The translations under genes and the position numbers were made by a program. This document shows positions 1 through 7,498 of a DNA stretch of 64,000 bases, one piece after another (the first letter of the stretch is position 1; the number at the start of each line of letters is the position of its first letter). Origin of the DNA: WHSW01 sp963767475. GTDB taxonomy: Bacteria > Actinomycetota > Thermoleophilia > Solirubrobacterales > 70-9. The stretch covers positions 806,001-870,000 of the forward strand of contig CAVYEI010000003.1 of the NCBI GenBank assembly GCA_963767475.1, given 5' to 3'. The notes under the pieces were generated by a model. The model ran no database searches, had not been told where the DNA came from, and saw nothing but the letters and a program-made list of their open reading frames with translations.

Positions 1-678
1 GCGCTGCGCCAAGCCGGGATCCTGATCCTCGGTTCGGCGATCGTGATCTGGGGGCTGACCTTCTTCCTCGGGCTCACCTGCGGGATCGAGGGGGCGTACC
101 TGAGCCGCGCCAACGGCGCCCCGACGCTGGCCGGCTCCTTCGCCGCCTGGTGTGACCTGCGCGAGGTGATCCCCTACGCCTTCGGCTACATGATGGCCGC
201 CAAGGTCGGCACCGGAATCGTCGCCGAGCTCGGCGCGATGCGGATCTCCGACGAGGTCGACGCGCTCGAGGTGATGGGCGTCAACCCGATGATCTTCCTC
301 TGCGCGACGAGGCTGCTCGGGGCCTGGATCACGCTCCCCTTCATCTACCTCGCCGCGATCGGGATCGGCTATCTCGCCTCCTACATCGCCGTCGTCGAGC
401 AGATCGGCGAGGTCTCATCCGGCGGGTACTTCCTGATCTTCTGGATGTTCCAGAACCCACCAGATCTTGTCTTCAGCCTGATCAAAGCCATGTTCATGGC
501 GACGGCGATCGTGCTCGTCGGCTGCTACTACGGCTACACCGCCTCCGGCGGGCCGGTCGGTGTGGGCACCGCGACCGCCAAATCGATGGTTCTCAACGTG
601 GTCCTCGTGCACATCATCGGCATGCTTGGCACACTCGTCTTCTGGGGCGCCAACCCGCGCGCCCCGATCGGAGGATGA
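1..678 (+). CDS. MlaE/YrbE-family ABC transporter permease, 5' end outside window
   Basis: The frame is open from base 1, so the true start lies upstream. The protein is hydrophobic with about five membrane segments and carries the MlaE/YrbE signature ELGAMRISDEVDALEVMG (bases 226-279). This family forms the inner-membrane permease of Mce/Mla lipid-transport systems, working with a cytoplasmic ATPase and MCE-domain lipid-binding proteins. No MCE or ATPase gene follows here, so partners would have to be upstream or elsewhere. The second permease usual in actinobacterial mce operons is not downstream either. The family call is firm; the substrate (lipid or sterol) cannot be read from sequence. 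Confidence 0.9.
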   Translation, partial: ALRQAGILILGSAIVIWGLTFFLGLTCGIEGAYLSRANGAPTLAGSFAAWCDLREVIPYAFGYMMAAKVGTGIVAELGAMRISDEVDALEVMGVNPMIFLCATRLLGAWITLPFIYLAAIGIGYLASYIAVVEQIGEVSSGGYFLIFWMFQNPPDLVFSLIKAMFMATAIVLVGCYYGYTASGGPVGVGTATAKSMVLNVVLVHIIGMLGTLVFWGANPRAPIGG

Positions 679-889
679 GATCGAACCTCGATCCGGCAAT
701 CCAGCGTCGCCCTCCACCCGCTACCTGCTCGGGGCGCTCGCCCTCAGCTCGCTGCTGCTCGGCCCGTTCACCTACCTGATCTACGACGGCGGCTTCGCAC
801 AGAGCACCGCGGCGATCGTCGGTGGCGGTTTGCTCCTCGTTTTCGCCGTCGGTGTCGCCTGGGCATCGCATCGAAGCGGGCGCCGCTGA
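626..889 (+). CDS. small two-TM membrane protein, start uncertain, possibly frameshifted
   Basis: The supported part is the hydrophobic stretch from about base 718 to 889 (YLLGALALSSLLLGPFTYL, then a second segment ending VAWASHRSGRR). The continuous frame offers only TTG 626 or an upstream ATG at 560, both deep inside the permease gene. However, an ATG at 675 overlaps the permease stop as ATGA, the usual coupling style here, and its first codons (MRSNLDPAIQRRPP) join the membrane part if one base is missing near 710-722. I do not recognise the family. Its stop overlaps the next start (TGATG), so it probably belongs to the same operon. Confidence 0.5.
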   Translation: MAHSSSGAPTRAPRSEDEIEPRSGNPASPSTRYLLGALALSSLLLGPFTYLIYDGGFAQSTAAIVGGGLLLVFAVGVAWASHRSGRR

Positions 890-1320
890 TGGCGCCGGAG
901 ACGCAGACCGCGGCGCCGGTGACCCCTTCGATGCAGACCCGGGAGCGAATTGCGGGCTGGTTCGTCCTGATCGCGCTGACGATCGCCTGCACCGTGTTCT
1001 GGGTCGGAGTGCCCGCCGGCTTCCTCTGGGTGCTCGGCGAGCTGACCGACTCGGGCACGACCCACTTCGTCGTCGCCCTGATCGGTGTGCCGATGGCGAT
1101 GGTGATCTACTCGCCGCTTCTGTTCTGGCTCAACGGGCTCTACCTGAGGGTGACCGGCGTGCTCGACCGCTTCGACGAGGCAGAGGAGGAGCCCGAGTGG
1201 CGCCAGCGACTGCGCGGCCCGCTGGAGCCGATCCTGTTCGCCTCCCTCGCGATCGAGCTGACCGCGCTTTGCATCTGGTTCTTCTTCATCGCCGAGCAGC
1301 CGCCGCGGATCATCATCTGA
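889..1320 (+). CDS. three-TM membrane protein of unknown function
   Basis: This 143-residue protein has three predicted membrane segments, about residues 23-50, 57-85 and 112-137. An acidic linker (DRFDEAEEEPEW) sits between the second and third, and the N-terminus is Thr/Pro-rich. The ATG shares a base with the stop of the preceding small membrane gene, so the two and the MlaE-type permease are probably co-transcribed. I recognise no domain. An accessory role in the lipid-transport complex is a guess from position only. Confidence 0.7.
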   Translation: MAPETQTAAPVTPSMQTRERIAGWFVLIALTIACTVFWVGVPAGFLWVLGELTDSGTTHFVVALIGVPMAMVIYSPLLFWLNGLYLRVTGVLDRFDEAEEEPEWRQRLRGPLEPILFASLAIELTALCIWFFFIAEQPPRIII

Positions 1321-1353
1321 GTCGCGCGCGCCGCGCTCGCGGTTGCGGCCCGG

Positions 1354-1887
1354 TCAGGACGCCGCCTGGTAGGTGAGCAGGACCACTCCGGAGTCGAAGC
1401 GCTTCACCTCGTCGAGCTGCATCCGGACCGTTCCCCTGTCGCCGAGCACGTGCACGTTTCCCTCGCCCCACACGAGCGGGTTGAGGTAGATCTCGTACTC
1501 GTCGATCAGGCCCTTCTCAGCGAGGGCGTAGGCGAACTCGCCGCTCCCGTGCATGAACAGATCTCCGTCGACCTCGTCCTTCAGCTTCGGCACCGCCTCC
1601 TCGAGGTCCCCCTCGATCAGGGTCGCGTTCCATTCGAGATCGCCGGACATGGTGTTCGACCCGACGTACTTCGGTATCGGGTTGACCATGTCCGCCCACT
1701 TGCCCGACTGGCTCGGCCAATATCCCGCCAGGCCCTCGTAGGTCTTGCGGCCCAGCACCAGCCCGGCGGATGCCGCCTGACGCTCGAACGAGTACTCGGC
1801 GTGGTCGCCACCCTCCTGCACCCACTCACCGACCGGGTCGATGACGCCGTCGAGCGTGGCCTGCGTGGTCGCGATCAGCTTTCCCAT
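1354..1887 (-). CDS. dihydrofolate reductase-fold family protein (RibD C-terminal-like)
   Basis: This 177-residue protein begins MGKLIATTQATLDG and contains the pattern GLVLGRKTYEGLAGYWP, a HGSGEF segment and LIDEYEIYLNPLVWGEG, as seen in the small stand-alone RibD-C/DHFR-like reductases (YyaP-like). These are NADPH-binding proteins of mostly unknown substrate, not classical FolA. The start at 1887 is chosen because an AGGAGA Shine-Dalgarno (complement of 1894-1899) lies just upstream; longer in-frame starts would overlap the divergent VOC gene. It appears monocistronic and is divergent from the VOC gene across 145 bases. Confidence 0.85.
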   Translation of the reverse strand: MGKLIATTQATLDGVIDPVGEWVQEGGDHAEYSFERQAASAGLVLGRKTYEGLAGYWPSQSGKWADMVNPIPKYVGSNTMSGDLEWNATLIEGDLEEAVPKLKDEVDGDLFMHGSGEFAYALAEKGLIDEYEIYLNPLVWGEGNVHVLGDRGTVRMQLDEVKRFDSGVVLLTYQAAS

Positions 1888-2032
1888 CTCGATTCTCCTT
1901 TGGTCGCGGAAGCTCCCTCTGAGTCCTCGACCTTTCCCGTTTTCGCCGGCTTTCATGCCCCAGCGCTCAGATGAATTTCGGCCGCGACCGTGGTCGTTAC
2001 AGAGGACGATGAAGAGACGAAGGGAGCTCACG

Positions 2033-2437
2033 ATGCTGGAGATCGCCAAGGTTGCGACCCGCCTGCCCGCGGAAGACCTCGCGCGCGCCCGGGCCTTCTA
2101 CGCCGAGAAGCTCGGCCTCGAGCCGGTCGAGGAGCGGCCGGGAGGGCTGCGCTACCGGTGCCCGAACGGCGAGTTTGGTCTGTTCGAATCGGCCGGCGCT
2201 TCGCCCGGCACCTTCACCCAGATGGGGTGGGAGGTGGACGACATCGAGGTCACGGTGGCCGAGCTGCGTGAGCGCGGCGTCGAGTTCGAGGAGGTTGACC
2301 TGCCCGGGCTGAGGACCGTGGACGGGATTGCGGAGGTCGCCGGCAACTACCCGAGCAAGGGCGGCAAGGGCGAGCGCGCCGCCTGGTTTCGCGACAGCGA
2401 GGGGAACATGCTCGGGATCGGGGAGCCGATTCGCTAG
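2033..2437 (+). CDS. VOC/glyoxalase-superfamily protein
   Basis: This 134-residue protein is a single vicinal-oxygen-chelate module pair. It has an N-terminal half with RARAFYAEKLGLEPVEE, a central GWEVDDIEVTVAELRERGV and a C-terminal AAWFRDSEGNMLGIGEP. These are typical of glyoxalase/bleomycin-resistance-like proteins of 120-140 residues. The ATG is preceded by GGGAG eight bases upstream. Substrate and metal cannot be assigned; many such proteins are of unknown function. A divergent DHFR-fold gene lies upstream. Confidence 0.85.
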   Translation: MLEIAKVATRLPAEDLARARAFYAEKLGLEPVEERPGGLRYRCPNGEFGLFESAGASPGTFTQMGWEVDDIEVTVAELRERGVEFEEVDLPGLRTVDGIAEVAGNYPSKGGKGERAAWFRDSEGNMLGIGEPIR

Positions 2438-2502
2438 TAAGCCAGGCGAACGCCGCTGGCTCCACCGCTAGCGCCCTGCTGCGGCGTCGGTTACACCGCC
2501 GC

Positions 2503-3303
2503 CTAGTACCAGCTCGACTCCGGGTCGCGCGCGGGCTCGTGCAGGTCACCGGCGGCGTGGCCGAGAAGATCGGGGTCGTCGCGGCCGAGCTCCCAGAGCA
2601 GGTCGTCGAGCAGCGGCGGCGCGATCGCGGCGAGCTCGGCGACGCGCTTGAACGCCGTCCGGGTGGCCGCCCGCACGTCGGCGAGCGGACCTGGCTCGAC
2701 CAGCCCAGAGCGCAGCGCCAGGCGCATGAGCACGTTGTCGGCGGAGACCTCCCAGCTCTGCGGGTCGGCGACCTCGAACCAGCCGCGGCGCTCGCAGATC
2801 TTCGCCAACAGCTGCGACTTCTTCGCCAGCGGATCGGAGTAGGCCTCGAAGCGGCCCAGCAGCTCGAGCAAGCCGCCGGGGCCGCCCAGCCGCGAGCCCG
2901 CCGCCTCGAGCAGGCCGGCCGCCTCTCCCCCGTGCCCGCCGATCAGCCCGGCGGCCAGATCGCGCCAGAGGTCCGCCCGGCCACCCGGGTCGGCGACGGT
3001 CTCATCGTCGACCGCGAACAGCTCGGCGACCTCGGGCGCCGTGACCTCGGCCAGCGACCGCGCGGTGAGCAGGCCCGGGCGCTTTGCCGCCGCCGCGAGC
3101 GCGACCTCCCACATCAGCTCGCTGCCGCGCAGCGGTCCGCTCTCCCCGACTCGATGGGGCCGCTCGTAGCCGGTTTTGTGGTCGACCGCGCAGAGGAAGA
3201 TCGCCGCGTCGGGGTCGGGAACGTGGGCGAAGTCCGGCGGCTCGTAGGTCGCGCGCAGCTCGGTGACGCGGGCGACGACCGCGCCCAGCGCGCCCTCGTT
3301 CAC
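2503..3303 (-). CDS. unrecognised protein translationally coupled to AlkD
   Basis: This 266-residue soluble protein has a GTG start overlapping the AlkD stop as GTGA. Visible features are AIFLCAVDHKTGYERPHRV near the N-terminus, RGSELMWEVALAAAAKRPGL, a central FEAYSDPLAKKSQLLAKICE, a segment with NVLMRLALRSGLVEP, and LLDDLLWELGRDD near the end. The last three blocks remind me of DUF2419/queuosine-salvage proteins or helix-hairpin-helix glycosylases, but I cannot confirm either. Coupling to a base-excision enzyme makes a nucleobase or N-glycosidic role plausible. The longer in-frame extension upstream lies inside alkD and is rejected. Confidence 0.6.
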   Translation of the reverse strand: MNEGALGAVVARVTELRATYEPPDFAHVPDPDAAIFLCAVDHKTGYERPHRVGESGPLRGSELMWEVALAAAAKRPGLLTARSLAEVTAPEVAELFAVDDETVADPGGRADLWRDLAAGLIGGHGGEAAGLLEAAGSRLGGPGGLLELLGRFEAYSDPLAKKSQLLAKICERRGWFEVADPQSWEVSADNVLMRLALRSGLVEPGPLADVRAATRTAFKRVAELAAIAPPLLDDLLWELGRDDPDLLGHAAGDLHEPARDPESSWY

Positions 3304-4010
3304 CGCTTCCCGGCCGCCATGTAGCGCTTGCGATCGGCCGGCGGCAGGCGCTCGAGCGAGTAGCGCAGCATCGTCCGCGGCATCACCGCCGCGTGGCGGT
3401 CGAGGAATTGGCGCAGCGGCTCCTCGTCGCGCTTGCCGATCTCGCGCAGCATCCAGCCGGTCGCCTTGTGGATCAGGTCGTGGGTATCGCCGAGCAGCGC
3501 CTCGCAGACGCGCAGGGTCTCGTCGAAGCAACCGCGCTTGACCAGGGCGAAGGTGGCGAGCACGGCGATCCTTCGATCCCAGAGGACCGGGGAGCCGAGC
3601 AGCGGGTCGAGCAGCTCCCGCGGCGCCGCCGCGACCCGATCGGCGAGCAGGTACTCCGCCGACGAGTCGACCAGGTCCCAGTTGTTGACCCGGGCGCGGC
3701 ACTCGAGGTAGAGGTCAGCGATCCGCTCGCGCTCGAAGGCGTCGGCACGCTCGAATTGGCGGCAGAGGATCGCCAGGGCGACGAAGCGGTGCTCGTGCAC
3801 CTCGCTCGCCAGCAGGCTGCGGCAGGTGGCCGTGGAGGAGGTGCGATGGGCGCGTGCGACCCGGCGCAGCTGCGGCACGCGGATGCCGAGGAAGACGTCG
3901 CCCTCCCCGTACTCACCCGGCCCCGTCTTGAAGAAACGCTGCATCGTCTCGGCGTGAGCCGGGTCGGCGAGCTGCGCCAGCTCGGCCTCGATTTCGCGCT
4001 TTGATCCCAC
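3300..4010 (-). CDS. alkD: DNA alkylation repair protein, AlkD family
   Basis: This 236-residue protein is the usual length for AlkD, the HEAT-repeat DNA glycosylase that excises cationic alkylated bases such as N3- and N7-alkylpurines. The catalytic block NNWDLVDSSAEYLL is present, with Trp and Asp four residues apart as in Bacillus cereus AlkD (W109/D113). DLIHKATGWMLREIG supplies the second DNA-facing Trp, and PRTMLRYSLERLP closes the domain. The start is GTG at 4010. The stop overlaps the start of the downstream unrecognised gene, so the two form one unit. Confidence 0.93.
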   Translation of the reverse strand: MGSKREIEAELAQLADPAHAETMQRFFKTGPGEYGEGDVFLGIRVPQLRRVARAHRTSSTATCRSLLASEVHEHRFVALAILCRQFERADAFERERIADLYLECRARVNNWDLVDSSAEYLLADRVAAAPRELLDPLLGSPVLWDRRIAVLATFALVKRGCFDETLRVCEALLGDTHDLIHKATGWMLREIGKRDEEPLRQFLDRHAAVMPRTMLRYSLERLPPADRKRYMAAGKR

Positions 4011-4037
4011 AGGGGCCGAACGGCGGCCGGATCCGGC

Positions 4038-4790
4038 CTAGCCGAGCCGGTAGCCGGCGTCGGCAGCGTCGCGGTGAAACATCTTCACCGTGTCGAGCGA
4101 GAACTCGGTCAGGTCGTGGCCGAGCAGGGGCAGCTTCTTCAGCAGGTCGTGGGTGACGGTGATGATCTGGCAGCCCGTCTGGTCGGCCTGGACGATGTTG
4201 AGGACCTCGCGCGGGCTCGCCCAGATCAGCTCCTGCAGCGGGCGCTCGGCGATCATCTCGACCGCCTCGCGGACCATCGGCACCGGATCGATGCCGGCGT
4301 CGGCGATCCGCCCGGCGAACAGCGAGATGCAGGCGGGGGTCTCGGCGAGGGCGTTGGAGATCGTCTCCACCTGCTGCATCGTGAACAGCCCGGTGACGTT
4401 GAGCTTGATCTGCTCCGAGCTCAGCTCGCTCACCACCTCGGCGCTCGAGGCTCCCGCGGTGTCGGTGACCGGGACCTTGACGTAGACGGAGTCGCCGAGC
4501 GCGGCGAGGATCCGCGCCTCGCGGGCCATCTCGGCGAAGTCGTCGGTGAACACCTCGAACGAGATCGGCCGGTCGCCGGTCAGCTCCAGCGCGCTGCGGG
4601 CGAACTGCTCGTAGTCGGTGATCCCCGCCTTGCGCATCAGGGTCGGATTGGTGGTGAAGCCCTGGATCAAGGGGTTCGAGGCGAGCTCGGCGATCGACTC
4701 GAGATCGGCGCCGTCGGCGAAGATCTTCACCTTCAGCTCGCTCGCCTTGGGGCCCTGCGAAATCAGTGTCGTGTCTGCTCGATGATCCAC
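4038..4790 (-). CDS. transaldolase / fructose-6-phosphate aldolase-family protein
   Basis: This 250-residue TIM-barrel aldolase belongs to the small transaldolase/FSA class. The Schiff-base lysine is in VYVKVPVT (about Lys105), following GFTTNPTL and followed by IKLNVTGLFTMQQ. The GTG at 4790 overlaps the gmhB-like gene by 28 bases; a later start would be just before LKVKIFADGAD. It is the last gene of the heptose operon. Transaldolases interconvert sedoheptulose 7-phosphate and erythrose 4-phosphate, and sedoheptulose 7-phosphate is the GmhA substrate. A dedicated supply role is therefore an attractive inference, unproven by sequence. Confidence 0.85.
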   Translation of the reverse strand: MDHRADTTLISQGPKASELKVKIFADGADLESIAELASNPLIQGFTTNPTLMRKAGITDYEQFARSALELTGDRPISFEVFTDDFAEMAREARILAALGDSVYVKVPVTDTAGASSAEVVSELSSEQIKLNVTGLFTMQQVETISNALAETPACISLFAGRIADAGIDPVPMVREAVEMIAERPLQELIWASPREVLNIVQADQTGCQIITVTHDLLKKLPLLGHDLTEFSLDTVKMFHRDAADAGYRLG

Positions 4791-5299
4791 GTGCTTGCCT
4801 CCTCGACATCGCTGACCACCGCATCCGGCGAGCTGGTCAGCGCCTCTTCATAGCCTCTGTCAACGAACACCACCGTCGTACCCGCGGCCCTGCCGGCCTC
4901 AACGTCTCGCCACCGGTCGCCGACCGTGAAGCTGCTCGTCAGATCCAGATCGAGACGGTCGGCCGCCTCGAGCAACATCCCGGGCTTCGGCTTGCGGCAA
5001 TCGCATTCGTCCGCATCGTCGTGCGGGCAGACGAGGATAGCGTCCAGATCGAGCTCGGCAGCCAGCGCGCCCTCCATCCGCTCGAGCTCGCCCGGATCGA
5101 GGTTGCCGCGCGCGATCTCCGGCTGATTGGAGATGCAGACGAGCCGGAAACCGGCCTCGCGAAGGCGCTCCAGCGCCCCCCGCGCCTCGGGGTAGATCCG
5201 CATCTCGGCCGCCCGCAGCGGCGCTCGCGGCACGCCGCCGACCTCGGTCGACTCGGTCAGCACTCCGTCGCGGTCGAGGAACACCGCCGCCGCGGCCAC
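4763..5299 (-). CDS. gmhB: D-glycero-D-manno-heptose-1,7-bisphosphate 7-phosphatase (HAD-IIIA)
   Basis: This 178-residue HAD phosphatase has the nucleophile/acid pair D9 and D11 in FLDRDGVL, motif II Ser in CISNQP, and the GmhB-type zinc loop CPHDDADECDCRKP followed by KPGML. Motif IV is VGDRWRDVEAG. In the pathway it removes the 7-phosphate from heptose 1,7-bisphosphate before guanylyl transfer. The zinc loop separates it from generic HAD or histidinol phosphatases, though these are close relatives. The GTG start at 5299 is three bases from the upstream epimerase stop. Confidence 0.88.
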   Translation of the reverse strand: MAAAAVFLDRDGVLTESTEVGGVPRAPLRAAEMRIYPEARGALERLREAGFRLVCISNQPEIARGNLDPGELERMEGALAAELDLDAILVCPHDDADECDCRKPKPGMLLEAADRLDLDLTSSFTVGDRWRDVEAGRAAGTTVVFVDRGYEEALTSSPDAVVSDVEEASTWIIEQTRH

Positions 5300-5301
5300 G
5301 T

Positions 5302-6279
5302 TCAGGCCCCGGCGTCGAGATCGGCGAGCATCTCGGTCATCGAGCGCCGCAGCGCCTCGCGCGAGCCGGCCGTCGGCGACCAGCCGAGGGCCCGGATCCG
5401 CTCGGTCGACAGCCGCACCACCGGCACGTCGCCCTTCCAGCCGCGGTTGGTCGGGCCGTAGGCGACCTCGACGCTCGCCGGGTCGAGGCCGAGGACCTCG
5501 ATCGCAAGCTCGACGATCTCGCGCACCGTGATGTAGTCGCCGGTGGCGACGTTGAACGCCTGAAAGGGCCCGTCGGCGACGCTCGACGCGAGCAGCACCG
5601 CGGCGACCACGTCGGTGACCAGGACGTAGCTCTTCGACTGCGTCCCGTCGCCCATCACGGTGAGCTCGGACGGGTCGGCGCGAAGGCGGCGGACGAAGTC
5701 GAAGCCGACGCCGTGGGTCTGGCGGCGGCCGACGACGTTGCCGAACCGCAGCACCGTCCCCTGGAGGTCGAACATGTACGCATAGGCGCTGATCAGCGCC
5801 TCGCCGGCGAGCTTGCTGGCGCCGTAGGTGGAGACCGGGACCAGCGGTCCGTGGTCCTCGGTCGCTTCGTGCTCTCCGAGGTCGCCGTAGACCCCGCTCC
5901 CGGAGGCGTAGGCGATCCGCTTCACGCCCTCCAGACGCATCGCCTCGACCACATTGTGGGTGAGCAGGGTGCCCTGGTCGAAGTCGATCGACGGGTCCGC
6001 CATCGCGGCGGCGATGTCCGGGTTCGAGGCCAGGTGGATGACCAGGTCGTGACCGGGCATCGCCTGCCGCAGGGCCTCGAGGTCACCGACCTCGCCGCGG
6101 ACGACCTCGAGCCGCCCGTCGCCCGCGTGCTCGGCGTAGTGGTCCTCACGCCCGGAGGTGAAGTTGTCGTAGATCGTCAGCCGCTCGGTCTCGGGCGCGC
6201 CGAGGAAGGCGTCGATGAAGTGGCTGCCGATGAATCCCGCCCCGCCGACGATCAACGGGCGCGTCGCGCCGAGGCTCAC
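5302..6279 (-). CDS. NAD-dependent nucleotide-sugar epimerase/dehydratase (extended SDR)
   Basis: This extended short-chain dehydrogenase has the Rossmann motif VGGAGFIGSH at the N-terminus and the active-site Ser/Tyr/Lys in ASGSGVYGDL and STYGASKLAGE. A GTG at 6279 overlaps the gmhA stop as GTGA and is preferred; an ATG at 6297 would add six residues. It sits between gmhA and gmhB, so its substrate is plausibly a GDP-heptose or another sugar of the same glycan. Galactose 4-epimerase-like activity is an alternative. Length (325 residues) is normal for the family. Confidence 0.85.
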   Translation of the reverse strand: MSLGATRPLIVGGAGFIGSHFIDAFLGAPETERLTIYDNFTSGREDHYAEHAGDGRLEVVRGEVGDLEALRQAMPGHDLVIHLASNPDIAAAMADPSIDFDQGTLLTHNVVEAMRLEGVKRIAYASGSGVYGDLGEHEATEDHGPLVPVSTYGASKLAGEALISAYAYMFDLQGTVLRFGNVVGRRQTHGVGFDFVRRLRADPSELTVMGDGTQSKSYVLVTDVVAAVLLASSVADGPFQAFNVATGDYITVREIVELAIEVLGLDPASVEVAYGPTNRGWKGDVPVVRLSTERIRALGWSPTAGSREALRRSMTEMLADLDAGA

Positions 6280-6878
6280 GAGGGCATCGACTCCCATTTG
6301 GTCGGCGCGGCCTTCAGGGCCGGGTGGCTGACCAGCAGGTGCCAGACGACCGCGCACAGCCCCTCGGTGTGGGGTGTGATCCGCTCGTCGTAGAGCGGCG
6401 GGATCACCACGCAGGCATCGGCGCTGCGCGCGGTATGACCGCCGTCGCGGCCGACGATCCCGAACACCGCGGCGCCGGCGGCGCGCGCCGTGTCGATCGC
6501 CTCGACCAGGTTCGCCGAGACCCCGCGCTCGGCGTCGCCGCCGCCGACCGAGAAGACGAGGATCGCGTCGTCGGCGCCGATCCGCGAGCCGGCAAGCCAG
6601 GCGCTGAACACGGTCTCGAAGCCCTCGTCGTTGGCTCGGGCGGTGAGCTCGGAGACGTTGTCGGTGGGCGCGTATGCCTCGAAGGCACAGAGCTTGCGAA
6701 AGTCGTTGACCGCGTGGCTCGCGTGCCCGGCCGAGCCGCCGACGCCGAGGATGAACAGCCGTCCGCCGCGCTCGCGGCGCTCGGCGAGGCCGGTCGCGAC
6801 CGCCTCGATCGCCTCCGGATCGAGCCCGGCGACGATCTCCTTGGTCTCGGCGAGGTAGTCGTTGGCGAAGGAGCTCAT
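6276..6878 (-). CDS. gmhA: sedoheptulose-7-phosphate isomerase-like SIS protein
   Basis: This 200-residue SIS-domain protein has GVGGSAGHASHAVNDF at the phosphate-binding loop and VFSVGGGDAERGVSANLV. GmhA converts sedoheptulose 7-phosphate to D-glycero-D-manno-heptose 7-phosphate. The assignment rests on the fold plus adjacency to GmhB, HddC and HddA. Relative to E. coli GmhA as I recall it, the HFAEE block reads HAVND, and the C-terminal catalytic segment reads TPHTEGLCAVVWH, so this is a divergent subfamily. ATG 6878 overlaps the upstream methyltransferase stop as ATGA. Confidence 0.82.
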   Translation of the reverse strand: MSSFANDYLAETKEIVAGLDPEAIEAVATGLAERRERGGRLFILGVGGSAGHASHAVNDFRKLCAFEAYAPTDNVSELTARANDEGFETVFSAWLAGSRIGADDAILVFSVGGGDAERGVSANLVEAIDTARAAGAAVFGIVGRDGGHTARSADACVVIPPLYDERITPHTEGLCAVVWHLLVSHPALKAAPTKWESMPS

Positions 6879-7498
6879 TGGGTGTCGGGCGCCGCGCGGC
6901 AGACGGCGTAGGTGTTGAGGCCGAGCTTGTGTCGCCGGCAGCGGATCGCGCTGGGGCGAAAGCCGGCCGCGACCAGCATCGGCCACAGGTCGCGGGGATC
7001 GTAGTAGCGCTTGTGGTCGTCCATCTCCTCGGCCGGGCTGACGCCGAGCCGGAAGGCGGCGAGCTCGAGGAAGCGCTTGCCTCGCCACGAGGGCACGTTG
7101 ACGAACAGGGTGCCGCCGGGAGCGAGCAGGCGATGGAAGTGGGACAACGCCGCGTCCGGCTCCCACAGGTGCTCGAGCACCGAGACGCAGAGCACCAGAT
7201 CGAGCGATGCGTCGGGCAGCGTCGGCAGGAGCTCGGCGATCGGGCTCTCGACCGCGGTGATCCGCGGCTGCTCGCCGAGATCCGGGGCAAGGGCGAGGTC
7301 GACCGCGAGCACCGACGCGGCTCGCTCGGCGAGCGAGCGGGCGAGTCGACCGTCGTAACCGCAGCCGAAGTCGGCGACCCGCGACCCGTCGTGGCGCACG
7401 TGGCGGCCGATCGCCCGGGCGCTGAGCCAGATCCCGAGCCGGTCGACCGGGGTCGGGGCGCGGTGCTGACCGTAGGAGGAGCCGCGCTCGGTGCTCAT
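6875..7498 (-). CDS. class I SAM-dependent methyltransferase
   Basis: This 207-residue single-domain methyltransferase has motif I VADFGCGYDGRLA, an acidic post-I strand (VLAVDLA) and the typical CVSVLEHLWEPDAAL block before a LAPGGTLFVNVP strand. The acceptor is unknown. Its position between a glycosyltransferase and gmhA suggests methylation of a sugar or of the lipid-linked glycan. ATGA overlaps on both sides place it firmly in the heptose operon. A longer in-frame extension upstream overlaps the glycosyltransferase and is rejected. Confidence 0.87.
   Translation of the reverse strand: MSTERGSSYGQHRAPTPVDRLGIWLSARAIGRHVRHDGSRVADFGCGYDGRLARSLAERAASVLAVDLALAPDLGEQPRITAVESPIAELLPTLPDASLDLVLCVSVLEHLWEPDAALSHFHRLLAPGGTLFVNVPSWRGKRFLELAAFRLGVSPAEEMDDHKRYYDPRDLWPMLVAAGFRPSAIRCRRHKLGLNTYAVCRAAPDTQ

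Noticed and set aside
2440..2461. Hairpin AGCCAG/CTGGCT between the VOC gene and the unrecognised gene
   Set aside because: Only six pairs with a ten-base loop and no T tract; hairpins of this strength are expected by chance at this GC content.
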